From contig BCJU01000003.1 in the NCBI GenBank assembly GCA_001600355.1, forward strand, positions 1 to 64,000: a stretch of DNA of 64,000 nucleotides. The letters are read 5' to 3'. The stretch's first letter is position 1. Each line of letters opens with the position of its first letter. Shown piece after piece: positions 18,165-28,225 of the stretch. The translations under genes were made by a program, and so were the position numbers. This stretch comes from Meira nashicola. Lineage: Eukaryota; Basidiomycota; Exobasidiomycetes; Exobasidiales; Brachybasidiaceae. The notes under the pieces were generated by a model. The model made no database searches, was not told the DNA's origin, and saw nothing but the letters and a program-made list of their open reading frames with translations.

Positions 18165-20992
18165 TGTTGTTGAAAGAGATCTTTGATGATGATGATGGTG
18201 GTTTATAAAAACGATTTTCATTCGATTATTTATTTTATTTCAACCTGTGAACCTTTTTCCGGCCCTTTTTCACTCCTTGCTTCACGCCCCGCATTGTCAC
18301 CCACACACACACACATTCATATCAGATTTGAGAAAGTTGAATGTACACTCACACGCGCGCGCGGCCGCTTTTTGCGCCTAACGACGGTGATCCGATCATC
18401 ATTTAGTGCCCATGACCAAGTAAAAGGCACATCACAAGAAAAAGATTGAATCTTTATTTTATTATTTTGGGCGCGCTTGTGGCGTATGTATAGAAATTTA
18501 TTACGCAGAATAGAGTCTTTCATGACCAAGACGGATGTACGTGCACAATTGAATGGCATGATAAGCATCAATGAACAACAGGGGTTCAGTTGCCCAGGCG
18601 CACTTGCCACTTAGATCTTGTTCTCCGCTCATTCCTCAAAATAAAAATGTACATCTTGCTCGTTTTTTAAAAAATAATAAAATCTCTCAACGGCGCCGTG
18701 ACTGAGTATAAAAGATAAACCGCGGCACCAAATCCCGATTCATGATAAAGTGCAGAAAAAGGTTATGAGCTGTCAAAATGTGCATACATATGTATATAAT
18801 GATAAGAAAGCATAGGAGTTTCATACATAGAAGCAAGGGCACATTGTTCATCCGCTTGGTTGTTCTATTCGATAAGAGAACACAAACTGTAAACCCAAAA
18901 TACCAATTATACGCTAAAACCTGCATCATCTTGCATTGTACTTTTGGTTTAAACGCGTCAGTCGCGCTTAACAGAAAAGCGCGCGTTTGCCGGCCCTGCA
19001 GATCAACTCTAGGCTACATATGTACACAGTCTACCGACTTGGATCTGAAGTAAGAGCGGGGGGGCCTTATCTCATTATCTGTCAAACGACAGCACATATC
19101 TATTCAGACACTTCCAGAGAAGCCGAGTCAATTCAAACTTGCTCGTATGAAAGCTATTTTAATCTAGCGAGTTGAGTTAAATTAAGAAAAAAATAACACG
19201 TTATCAAAACTTTTACATAATCGATAGCCGGTTACCATTAGAGATAGAATATGAGCGAGCAGATCACGTTTTATTTGTGTATGTCCTTGGGTAGCTGTCT
19301 AGTTAGGGTTAGGATATTATAATATCCTAACCCTAACTAGCGACCAGTTCATCTGTAGCAGAATCATAGCAGATAAGTGTAAGATTTGTATATGGCATTC
19401 ATACAATACAAACCTCGCTTTGAAATTATGTAATCAAAAAAGCTAAGGCTTATTTAATCATTGTCTGCACAGCAGCTTACTTAAACACATTAAAGTACAC
19501 GTGAGACTGATGGCGACAAAAAAGCAATTTATGCAGTAAAGAGAACCTTAAAAGTGACAAATCCTGCATACTCTCTTTCATATTGTCATATGTTTACGGG
19601 TCTCGGACATATGTATTTCAACTTTCTAAACAAAAAGGCTAGACTTTAAAACTCCGATCCGTCATTGAAAGACAAATTATGAGAAAAAGCTATACTGCTT
19701 TGGCAACGTTTTTGACTTTTTTATGGAAATGCACGTTGCCGAACGTGAAATGCGGTACACCCCTTTTCTTTGATTTTATCGTGGGACAGATCATTCGGTT
19801 TGCGGGGACAATCGAATTAATGGAATTTTGTCATTATTTTTCGGGAATTTGTGTTATACAAAATCACCTCTATTTTTCGCTGCGCTGACATGATTTTATG
19901 CAAGGAAATCATAAGATTATTCCAAAGTTTGGTTTTAATACCCTTTGTTTCTTTCAATTAAAGTTCATATTCTTTTTAGCGTTAACAAGCATGTACCTTC
20001 TTTAGCGTCTTAATTGTGGGGTAGAACGATTGTCTCTCACGAAGAACGTTTTTTATAAACAAACAAACACGTCCGCATGTACAGCACATACACTGTCTAT
20101 GCGCGTAAAGTCAAAGTACATATGCATGAATTTCGCCGTTTAAACATAGAATAATCCTCCGAATTTCGATGACCAAAAAAGAAGCAATTCTTATTAAATT
20201 AGCTTTTAATTAATTCAATTGACGCTAAGAATAAAAAAAGTATAATCTGATCGATCATTCGCCTTTCACTCCAAAAATACACACAAACTGGACGGGCTAA
20301 TGTGCATGCAATGCATAAAATACACAAAAATATACACAGATGACGTGCTAATATATCATTTTCTTTTTAGCTTAGCTTGACGGAGTGTGAAAAAAGAACT
20401 ATCTAGCGCGGGGTGACGAAAAAAAGATCGAACCACGTTTAGGGACAACCATTTAAGCGTCGGGATAGGATGATCATGAGAATAAAATTGACGAAAGGGT
20501 CAGCATTAAGCCAAGTACATACAGTCTATATGCTTGCTAACATACGGGTACACACTATTTTAACCTGCATCCAAATCCATCTATGTATATGAAACATTTG
20601 AATGTTCCGATGAATAAAGTTGATCGAACGTGTTGCATATTGAGTAAGCCAACTGTGTTTAAAGAATCATATTTATGTGTATATTACGTCGATCTTTATA
20701 ATCTAAGTCATCAGATTAACGCTAATTCATGCAGTCTTTCTTTTTTCCTTAATTGACCTGATTCACATTAGAACATAATGGGGTGAGAACAGTTTATATT
20801 ATATTTTTTGTGGGGTTTGTCCGTGAAAAAATGCCTAAATTTTATTTTATAAACTATTTCACTAAATTAAAAATTTTATTGTCTATATAAAAGCTATATT
20901 TTTATCATGGTTCAACCTAAATCCCCCATCCTCTTCTCATCTTTTAATCCTACCCTCTCCTTCTCTCACACTCTTCTCACACACTCTCAATC
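18165..20992. other. 2.8-kb non-coding stretch upstream of the repeat-precursor gene
   Basis: No open frame here resembles a protein. The stretch contains a GGCGCC palindrome (18692-18697), an ATGACGTGCT element at 20340-20349, and the long palindrome at 19299-19340. Close to the next gene are a TATATAAAA box near 20886 and a CT-rich leader (20930-20985), both typical of a strongly expressed gene. Confidence 0.6.
19299..19340. repeat. 42-bp perfect palindrome built from telomere-type repeats
   Basis: The 42 bases equal their own reverse complement with no spacer. The left arm contains TTAGGGTTAGG and the right arm CCTAACCCTAA, meeting at an AT-rich centre (GATATTATAATATC). Symmetry stops exactly at CTAG on both ends. 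The arrangement, G-rich then C-rich on the same strand, is that of two telomere ends joined head to head, but only about 1.5 repeat units are present per arm. Confidence 0.9.
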
Positions 20993-22534
20993 ATGGTTCA
21001 CTTCAACACTTTCTTAGCAGCTGCTTTGGTTGCTATTGCTGCCAACGGTTTAGCTACTCAAGCTGCTCCAGCTACATTCACCTGCAACTCTGTTGATACA
21101 AAATCAGAAAAGGCTGCAGCCGTTCCACAAGAATCTTTGATCTCTATTGGGTCTGATAATCAAATTGCTAATGGAAACCTTGCTTCAGGCTCCTACAACA
21201 AAGATAACCAAAACAACGGTAATAGTAACAAAGGTAAACGTGATGGTATTGACTTCCTTTCAGGCAACAGCGCAGGAAATGGTAATTTCGCATTCGGCTC
21301 GTATAATCAAGGAAACGAAAACAACGGAAATAGTAACACCGGCTTCGGAAAGCGTTTAGCTCCAGGAGAATATGGTAGCGATAACTCTTTATTGAACGGA
21401 AACGGTGCTGTAGGCTCCTACAATAAGTGGAACCATGACAATGGTAATGGAAACACGGGTTTCGGTAAGCGTGAAGATATCAGCTTTGGTTCTGGAAATG
21501 CAATCGGAAATGGAAATTTCGGATTTGGCTCGTTTAATGAAGGAAATAGCTGGAACGGAGACCAAAATACAGGTTTCGGTAAACGTCTTGCACCAGGAGA
21601 ATATGGAAGCGATAATTCTATCTTGAACGGTAACTTGGCCTTCGGCTCTTATAATAAAAATAACCAAAACAATGGAAATGGTAACACAGGCTATGGTAAA
21701 CGTTTAGCCCCAGGAGAATATGGAAGTGATAACTCTTTATTGAACGGAAACGGTGCCGTAGGCTCGTACAATAAGTGGAACCATGATAATGGTAATGGAA
21801 ACACAGGTTACACCGCTGCTAAACGTGAAGATATTAGCTTCGGCTCCGGAAATGCAATCGGAAATGGTAATTTCGGCTTTGGCTCTTATAATGAAGGAAA
21901 TAGTTGGAATGGTAATGGTAATACAGGCGGTAAATTCAAACGTGAAGATATCAGCTTCGGCTCTGGTAACTCCATCGGAAATGGTAACGGTGGAGCAGGC
22001 TCGTATAACAAAGATAATTGGAACAACGGAAATGGAAATACAGGTTTCAAATTCGTTAAACGTCAACCATTGAGCTTTGGATCTGAAAATTCAATCGGAA
22101 ACGGAAATTTCGGATTTGGCTCGTATAATGAAGGAAATTCTAACAACGGAAACCAAAATACAGGTTTCGAAGCTCGTGATGGCATCGAATTCTTATCGGG
22201 CAACCAAGGAGGCAATGGTAATTTCGCCTTTGGCTCTTATAATGAAGGAAATAGTAACAACGGTAATGGAAATGTAGGTGGAAAAGCACCTTCTTTCACA
22301 CGTCGTGGTGCTCCTTCTTTTGGCTCGGGTAATTCTATCGGAAATGGTAATTTCGGATTTGGCTCATTTAATTCAGGAAATGAAGGCAATGGTAATAGTA
22401 ACACCGGATTCGAAGCTCGTTCAGCACCATCTTTCGGCTCTGGTAACTCTATCGGCAATGGAAATTTCGGCTTCGGAAGCTTCAATGAAGGTAACAGTGG
22501 CAATGGTGATGGTAACACTGGATTTAAGGCTTAA
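20993..22534 (+). CDS. Secreted Kex2-processed tandem-repeat precursor (Rep1-like design)
   Basis: A single exon encodes 513 residues. A signal peptide (about 1-24, ending ATQAAPA) is followed by one cysteine (C31) and then twelve degenerate repeats of about 37-42 residues. The repeat core is roughly GSGNSIGNGNFGFGSYNEGN, then NNGNGNTG. Eight consecutive repeats end in the Kex2-type dibasic KR; after repeat 10 the site is RR, and after repeats 9 and 11 it is a single R. Three repeats (3, 5 and 6) form a sub-family starting LAPGEYGSDNS. Kex2 cutting in the Golgi would release a family of Gly/Asn-rich peptides. Smut Rep1 has this design and yields surface-amyloid peptides, but its sequence is more hydrophobic, so a shared role is only inference. 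Confidence 0.85.
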   Translation: MVHFNTFLAAALVAIAANGLATQAAPATFTCNSVDTKSEKAAAVPQESLISIGSDNQIANGNLASGSYNKDNQNNGNSNKGKRDGIDFLSGNSAGNGNFAFGSYNQGNENNGNSNTGFGKRLAPGEYGSDNSLLNGNGAVGSYNKWNHDNGNGNTGFGKREDISFGSGNAIGNGNFGFGSFNEGNSWNGDQNTGFGKRLAPGEYGSDNSILNGNLAFGSYNKNNQNNGNGNTGYGKRLAPGEYGSDNSLLNGNGAVGSYNKWNHDNGNGNTGYTAAKREDISFGSGNAIGNGNFGFGSYNEGNSWNGNGNTGGKFKREDISFGSGNSIGNGNGGAGSYNKDNWNNGNGNTGFKFVKRQPLSFGSENSIGNGNFGFGSYNEGNSNNGNQNTGFEARDGIEFLSGNQGGNGNFAFGSYNEGNSNNGNGNVGGKAPSFTRRGAPSFGSGNSIGNGNFGFGSFNSGNEGNGNSNTGFEARSAPSFGSGNSIGNGNFGFGSFNEGNSGNGDGNTGFKA

Positions 22535-23018
22535 ATCTTTCCTATCAACTTTATTCAAAACTTCTGCTTTTCTGATATATTCTTTGCCTTGTTAACATTT
22601 TCGATATAATTTGAACATTTTTTATATATATTTTATCACGTACATTCTTTTTATCGTAAATGACATTAGCAATCTTACTCATTCTTTAAAGTTAAAGTGA
22701 GTTTTAAAAAGCTTAAACCGTAAGAAGTATCACATATAAAAGAGTATTTTTCATAATACCTTTATAATATAGAATACCAGAATAAAAGCTTACCTTACTA
22801 TACTCTAAGCGAGTGTAGAAAGCTTTTACGTCATCGGTTACAGAGAAGAACAAAGGTGCGATACGAATGATATTATCGGTTACTCTAGGCGTGTTTTACG
22901 ATTTTACATGATTGAATGCGGTCTTTAATACGGTCTAGTAATCTCCTGTATTTCTGCCAACATACTTTATTAGGAGCTCTTCTTTTGGTTAAGAGCTTTC
23001 TTGAACAGCAATGGTATC
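22535..23018. other. Intergenic, no gene seen
   Basis: AT-rich 3' flank of the repeat precursor. ATCGGTTAC occurs twice (around 22835 and 22875). No coding signal was found. Confidence 0.5.
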
Positions 23019-23567
23019 TTAAGCTGCTTCTTTAAAGTCTAAATCTCTAAGCAACGAGCAGATTTCCTTTGATGATTCTTGAGAGCGTTCTGTTTGAGCA
23101 TTAAACCTATCTAGAACTACTACTGTAAAGTCTAAATCTCTAAATATCGAGCAAAGTTCCTTTACTGATTCTTGAAAGCTTTCCGTTAACCACTTAGTAA
23201 ATGCTTTATCTACTGTCGGGAACGTATAAATTCTTGTGATCTCTTGAGCTTTATTTAACCACCATTTCTTGATTTGATCTCTAATAACGAACATTGTATC
23301 GCGGAATGCGGCAACAGCATTATCGAACGTACAAGTTTCGATTACCGGCTTACTAGACGTTTGAATAAGCAAAAATAATTCCCAAGGCTCGAAAGGTAAA
23401 GAATTTGCCATAACATTTTCGCATAATTCGAGAATTGAATTTAACACTAAAAAGTGATCTGTAGCATCAAAAAGGGCTGGCGTGATAGCGGAATTGATTG
23501 CTGTACAGCACTTCATTGCGACCCATTGGGATGCCCACACAATAGCTTCTTGAACTTGCGCATTCAT
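23019..23567 (-). CDS. Hypothetical protein with C-terminal internal duplication
   Basis: A single exon encodes 182 residues. I do not recognise a family. The protein is helical and Trp/Cys-containing, with no signal peptide or membrane segment. Near the C-terminus two copies of an 18-residue unit occur: SFQESVKELCSIFRDLDF and RSQESSKEICSLLRDLDF. The DNA repeats as well (about 23033-23080 and 23129-23176), so the duplication is recent. Its neighbours do not indicate a role. It may be a lineage-specific gene. Confidence 0.5.
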   Translation of the reverse strand: MNAQVQEAIVWASQWVAMKCCTAINSAITPALFDATDHFLVLNSILELCENVMANSLPFEPWELFLLIQTSSKPVIETCTFDNAVAAFRDTMFVIRDQIKKWWLNKAQEITRIYTFPTVDKAFTKWLTESFQESVKELCSIFRDLDFTVVVLDRFNAQTERSQESSKEICSLLRDLDFKEAA

Positions 23568-23960
23568 TTTGAAAAATTGATTTGAAAAGACGTGGTGATA
23601 GCGATGAAAAACAATCTCATAAAAATATCAGACTGTAATACAGACACACAGAAATTATGCATAAGCACCATTCTGAACTTCGGTTAAACACGGACCTTAG
23701 AATATAACGTACATTTCAGTATATATCATTTTTTGGCTTATTCGGACCTTGTACTGGGAACTCCGCGTCCTACGCTTATACACGGATATATTCTATTTAC
23801 AGATATTTTTAACATCATCCGCTCAGTAGCACCTGGCCAGCAGATATCAAATATGCAACCTTTTGGTTATGCTGAAGCATTGCGGCCAAGAAAACGCATT
23901 AAATCCAAAAAATGTCCATTGATAGCAATTATTGATGACATTTTACAAAAGTTTACACCA

Positions 23961-24659
23961 CTACTCTTTCTTAGCAGGTCGAATCATCAAAGTCAGTACA
24001 AATTTTTGTTCTTTATTGGATGATTGTATGAGCAACTTCTCCACCTCTTGAAATCCATACCTTAAATAAAGAGGTTTTCCTTCATGTGATGCTTCAAGAT
24101 AACACGTTAACCCTAATTGATCTGCCTCTTTGATCGTATTTTCCATCAATTTTGATCCGCATCCCATCCTTTGGTAGTTTGGTGAAACGGCAAGAGTGTG
24201 GATGAATATATGCGGTCCTTTCCCTTCAAAATACTGTTTATGCTTTCGTTCTCTTGATAGACGGAAGGTTCGGAATAAGTCTACATTCACATAATCTGGC
24301 CCGAGAAGTGCTAGTTTATCTGCTACTACAGCATCAATGATTGTATCAGAATCATGCTCTTTTATATCCTCTACTGTCTGTAAACTCCATCGTAAAAGAG
24401 CAGCTGTTGATTCACCACCACCATCACCATTCTCCCCTTCAATATAGGCTACGCGATACTGTGTAACATCTTGCGAGTGCTGCTGTTGTAAATGTGTTGA
24501 GAATTGATTAATTCGACTTTGAATCAATTTTTCACGACTTTTACTCTCATTTGGAAATAAGAGCGAATTCGAATCCAACGTCGAATACGCTTCTACAACA
24601 ATTCGAGCACAATCCTTAACATCATCAATCGTACCTTTTCGTACCTTGACCGTCGGCAT
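23961..24659 (-). CDS. GNAT-family N-acetyltransferase
   Basis: A single exon encodes 232 residues from MPTVKVRKGTIDD; an in-frame Met lies four codons upstream (24671). The acetyl-CoA pyrophosphate loop Q/RxxGxG/A is present as NYQRMGCGSKLM, preceded by the strand IFIHTLAVSP and followed by YLEASHEGKPLYLRYGF, the usual GNAT motif B. A glycine/acidic loop (GENGDGGGES) interrupts the N-terminal half. The reaction is acetyl transfer from acetyl-CoA to an amine, probably a small molecule. The substrate is unknown. The layout resembles common fungal GNATs of about 230 residues. Confidence 0.85.
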   Translation of the reverse strand: MPTVKVRKGTIDDVKDCARIVVEAYSTLDSNSLLFPNESKSREKLIQSRINQFSTHLQQQHSQDVTQYRVAYIEGENGDGGGESTAALLRWSLQTVEDIKEHDSDTIIDAVVADKLALLGPDYVNVDLFRTFRLSRERKHKQYFEGKGPHIFIHTLAVSPNYQRMGCGSKLMENTIKEADQLGLTCYLEASHEGKPLYLRYGFQEVEKLLIQSSNKEQKFVLTLMIRPAKKE

Positions 24660-25504
24660 TTCGGCAAGCAAAGTTAATAAGCTTTATTTCTATGCATTTA
24701 TCAACAGGCGAGGCACAGAAAGGTACGTTACTCTCGTTCACTGTCAGGGGTTGAATGATGATCGGCGCCGAAAGAAGGAAAAAAGAAGAAGAAGATGACA
24801 AGAAGGATTGTGTTGGAATTTTGTAATTAAACTAGTCTGGCATGACTCAACGCGCAGCGCTACGCAGAGCAAACGCACACCACAAACGCGTATTTGTGTT
24901 GCATTCCAATCATCATTTTTAGCGCGCTTTTTTGCCAAGAAGGGATATTGTTACACAGGTCAATGGAGTGTGTCATTTAATACCACCCCATTTTTATCAT
25001 CCCTTGCTGGTACATACTCAGTACATGCATACATTTGCGTGTGTGGGAGGGACCTCTTTGTATGTTCTTACAAAAAAAGTCGCGATCCAAACCCAGATCC
25101 ACAGCCCAGGTACTTATGCATAATGCACACAATCTATATGTCCCCTTTGTTATGTACGCGTAAAAGTGTTTGTAGCGGCGCCACAAATCAAACTCTATCT
25201 GTGTTTGTGTGCACAAGCTTGTCATCCATGCATTTTTGTCCCTTTGTAGCGTCTGTATACATTTCCTTGCCGTTATGAATTTAAGTGCCGAAAAAAGTGC
25301 GTACAATCCATCGTGTTTTCTATTTCAATCAAAAGACGGCGCCGCTTGAATGCAAATTGCAATCTCGTTATTGCGCCAATAAAGTTTATTTTTATCATTC
25401 ATTTCGTCTTTTGCTCTCACACCATCACCACCTCTGCCCCAAAACTCACCAAAGTCTTTCTCTCATCCAGATACACTCCTTTACCCATCTCTCTTTCCGA
25501 CAAG
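24660..25504. other. Intergenic, 845 bp, no gene seen
   Basis: Contains three GGCGCC palindromes (24764, 25177, 25338) and a C/T-rich leader (about 25410-25500) just before the next start. No coding signal. Confidence 0.5.
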
Positions 25505-26737
25505 ATGAAGGTCAATATCACTTTTTTGCTCGTCGCTTTGCTGATCACGCTGGTTTCAGCTTCTTCTTCTTCAAGTGAAGAACAACAACAACCCGTTCGT
25601 AGACACTTTCAACATGGATCTGGTCAAGAACATTCAGCAAGTAGATACCAAAAACGTAACCTTTTAGGTATGTTGAGACAATCAGGTCAAGACAAAGCAT
25701 TCAAATCCAATACTGCTTTGGCTTCACCTGGTAAGCGTCCCGTTGGTGCGTACGGAATGACTTACCAACTAAGCAAAGGATTGTTGTTCGCATGGAAAAG
25801 CAAATCACCTCATAACGAAGCAGATGCAACTTCCGTCATCATTGTCCAACATGGTGTTGACAGAAATGCGGGAGATTATTGGACCGCATTAAACACTGCA
25901 TTCAATCAAGCAAAATCGCAAAACACGCCCGGTGTAACCGACAACATCATTCGTATCGCACCTTTGTTCTTCTCTGCAACCGATGACGCAAAAGCCTTGA
26001 ACGCAACTACACTCGCTTGGGGTGCAGATAACGATTGGGCAATGGGCTCCGGCTCTACTCATCCAAAAGGTAGCAACATGAGCCCATTCACTGTTTATGA
26101 TGAATTGGTCAGTCTGTATTCCGACAAGAGCAAGTTTCCCAACATCAAGTCCATCAAATTCCTCGGACATGGTGGAGGTGCTTTGGTATTGCAAAGATAT
26201 GCAGCTCTACGCAACACTGCCGATTCATCTCCTTTAACACCCTCAATCCGTTACATCCTTGGAAATCCATCTTCCATGTTATACTTTACCACCGATCGTT
26301 CGACCACCAAATATCAATCATGCGACGTTTTGAACATTTATTATTACGGTTTGGATCAATATGATGCACCTTACTCCGCCAATATCAATGATCCTGCCAG
26401 CCTTTTCAAAGCATATGCAGCAAGGGATGTACGTTATTTGGTCTCCTTGGGTGATACTTCAACCACAAACGGTGATCAAAGTTGCGGTGCCCGTGCTCAA
26501 GGCGGCGCTCCGAGAGAACAACGTTCGAGAACATATTGGAAGTACATTCACCTTTTAGCCGGCGTTAAAGCTTCCTCTTTGAGCAATTATCCTGGAACGT
26601 TTGCTTCTTTGCAAAACAATGCTCGCCCAGAATTCAACACGAATATCAAGCATGTCATCTCTACGATTCAAAATGCAGGTCACTCAGAGCAAGAGACATT
26701 CACTTCCTCTCAAGGTTTACGAGCTATCTTTGGCTGA
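25505..26737 (+). CDS. Secreted alpha/beta-hydrolase-like protein lacking the nucleophile serine
   Basis: A single exon encodes 410 residues. The start is placed at 25505 (MKVNITFLLVALLITLVSAS), a clear signal peptide, although the frame is open upstream. Dibasic sites (VRRHF, YQKRN, PGKRP) suggest Kex2 trimming of a propeptide up to about residue 78. The rest aligns with the second hydrolase at 39403-41073: VQHGVDRNAGDY against VQHGAGSDFDAY, and the elbow KFLGHGGGALVLQRYA against VIVGHSGGGNFVSRFS. At the elbow the expected serine is Gly223 (codon 26171 GGT), so classic serine hydrolysis should be lost. The later NAGHSEQETF histidine remains. It is probably a pseudoenzyme or binding protein. 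Confidence 0.8.
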   Translation: MKVNITFLLVALLITLVSASSSSSEEQQQPVRRHFQHGSGQEHSASRYQKRNLLGMLRQSGQDKAFKSNTALASPGKRPVGAYGMTYQLSKGLLFAWKSKSPHNEADATSVIIVQHGVDRNAGDYWTALNTAFNQAKSQNTPGVTDNIIRIAPLFFSATDDAKALNATTLAWGADNDWAMGSGSTHPKGSNMSPFTVYDELVSLYSDKSKFPNIKSIKFLGHGGGALVLQRYAALRNTADSSPLTPSIRYILGNPSSMLYFTTDRSTTKYQSCDVLNIYYYGLDQYDAPYSANINDPASLFKAYAARDVRYLVSLGDTSTTNGDQSCGARAQGGAPREQRSRTYWKYIHLLAGVKASSLSNYPGTFASLQNNARPEFNTNIKHVISTIQNAGHSEQETFTSSQGLRAIFG

Positions 26738-27152
26738 GAAACATTAGCACAAACGGACAATGCATCTTTTACCCCGGTTTCCCCTCTGTAACCACATTCG
26801 TGATTCGATTTAGTGTTTTAGAACTTTATCTTTATACTTACTCTCATCCATCTCTTTGTTTTAGGATCATTGAGATGCGAAATTTATCATTTTAATCCCG
26901 TCTTATACCGAATGATTGTTATACGAAAGAGAAGAGTTGGGATGATGGATTCGATTAAAAGTAAGACTATTGTGCCGAACCGGCATTACGCGTGTGTCCT
27001 TTTTATATTTTCTTGCATGCACGCACACTTCCGATGCATTAATTGATTATTCAAGCGGGGTAAGCATCATACATAGTTTGACGACTATATCCGAGTTGTA
27101 GTTAAAAGAGGTGGACAATCCATCCTTCTTCCAACGAACACATCAAGTCAAA
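26738..27152. other. Intergenic, no gene seen
   Basis: 415 bp of AT-rich spacer holding the 3' end of one gene and the promoter of the next. No coding signal. Confidence 0.5.
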
Positions 27153-28190
27153 ATGAGTACGAGTTCTCTTCCCAAAACACAAACTGCCATAGTGATTCGT
27201 CAATATGGTGAACCAAACACGATGGAAGTAGATACAAAATACAAAGTACCTTCAATAGAAGAAATTTCATCAACAAAAGTTTTAATTAAGAATGTTTTCG
27301 CAGGAATAAATTTTATCGATACAAATGTACGTAAAGGCAAATATCCTTCTGAATTACCATATATTCTCGGAATGGAAGGAGCAGGAACAGTTTTAGCAGC
27401 AGGTGAAAAAGTTCAACAATTATTTCCTTTAGGTTCAAAAGTTGGTTATATGGGTATGGGTTTAGGATCTTATGCGGAATATGTTTTGGTTGAATCGGAT
27501 AAATGCGTTCCAATTTTAGATGAAAATATTCGATTTGAAGATATTTGTGGTGCGATGATGCAAGGTATGACTGCTCATTATTTAACAAGCGCAGATGGTA
27601 CTTTTGAAGTGAAAAAAGGTGATCATGTTTTAATTCATGCTGGTGCAGGTGGAATGGGTTCATTACTCACTCAAGTCTGTAAGTTAAAAGGTGCAAAAGT
27701 GACAACAACTGTATCAACTCAACAAAAAGCTGAAAAGAGTAAATCTTTAGGAGCAGATTCGGTAGTTTTATATGCAAATTCAGATGGTTCTCCAACAGAT
27801 TCTTGGGTTGAAGCAGCACGTAAAACAACTTTAAACGGTAAAGGATTTAATGTGATTTACGATTCAGTAGGAAAGAGTACATTTGCTCATTCACTCGATT
27901 TGGTTGGTAAACGTGGAATGGTTGTCATTTATGGTTCTGCTAGTGGACCTCCTGATCCAATTCAACCTTTAGATTTAGTTAAAAATTCCATAAAAATCAC
28001 ACGTCCAACTTTATTCCATCATGTAGACGATGCAATCACCCTTCGTTATCGTGCAAATGAGGCATTAAGTTGGATTGCTTCAGGAAAAGTTAAATTTGAT
28101 TATGTCAAATATCCTCTTGCTCAAGCAGCAAAAGCGCATGAAGATTTGCAAGGACGTTCAACTACCGGAAAATTATTACTCCAGATGTGA
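27153..28190 (+). CDS. NADPH:quinone reductase (zeta-crystallin/ZTA1 type)
   Basis: A single exon encodes 345 residues from MSTSSLPKTQ; the Met 42 bp upstream belongs to the leader. The N-terminal GroES-like domain includes the family run GINFIDTNVRKGKYP and LGMEGAGTV. The Rossmann domain has the nucleotide loop AGAGGMGSLLTQV and the LGADSVV region. No zinc-ligand cysteines are present, as expected for this MDR branch. It reduces quinones or other alpha,beta-unsaturated carbonyls with NADPH in the cytosol. It ends 36 bp from the convergent urea transporter gene. Confidence 0.93.
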   Translation: MSTSSLPKTQTAIVIRQYGEPNTMEVDTKYKVPSIEEISSTKVLIKNVFAGINFIDTNVRKGKYPSELPYILGMEGAGTVLAAGEKVQQLFPLGSKVGYMGMGLGSYAEYVLVESDKCVPILDENIRFEDICGAMMQGMTAHYLTSADGTFEVKKGDHVLIHAGAGGMGSLLTQVCKLKGAKVTTTVSTQQKAEKSKSLGADSVVLYANSDGSPTDSWVEAARKTTLNGKGFNVIYDSVGKSTFAHSLDLVGKRGMVVIYGSASGPPDPIQPLDLVKNSIKITRPTLFHHVDDAITLRYRANEALSWIASGKVKFDYVKYPLAQAAKAHEDLQGRSTTGKLLLQM

Positions 28191-28225
28191 TTCATTAATT
28201 CTATTCATTAATCATGCTTATACAA

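Noticed and set aside
21389..22518. Several open frames on both strands inside the repeat-precursor gene
   Set aside because: They are shadows of the repeated codons; only the plus-strand frame from 20993 has a signal peptide and ordered Kex2 sites.
23733..24023. Plus-strand 96-codon frame overlapping the GNAT gene end
   Set aside because: No conserved pattern; its second half is antisense to the GNAT coding region.
24808..25578. Plus-strand frames of 156 and 97 codons before the secreted hydrolase
   Set aside because: Composition is like non-coding DNA, and they run across the promoter and signal-peptide region of the next gene in another frame.
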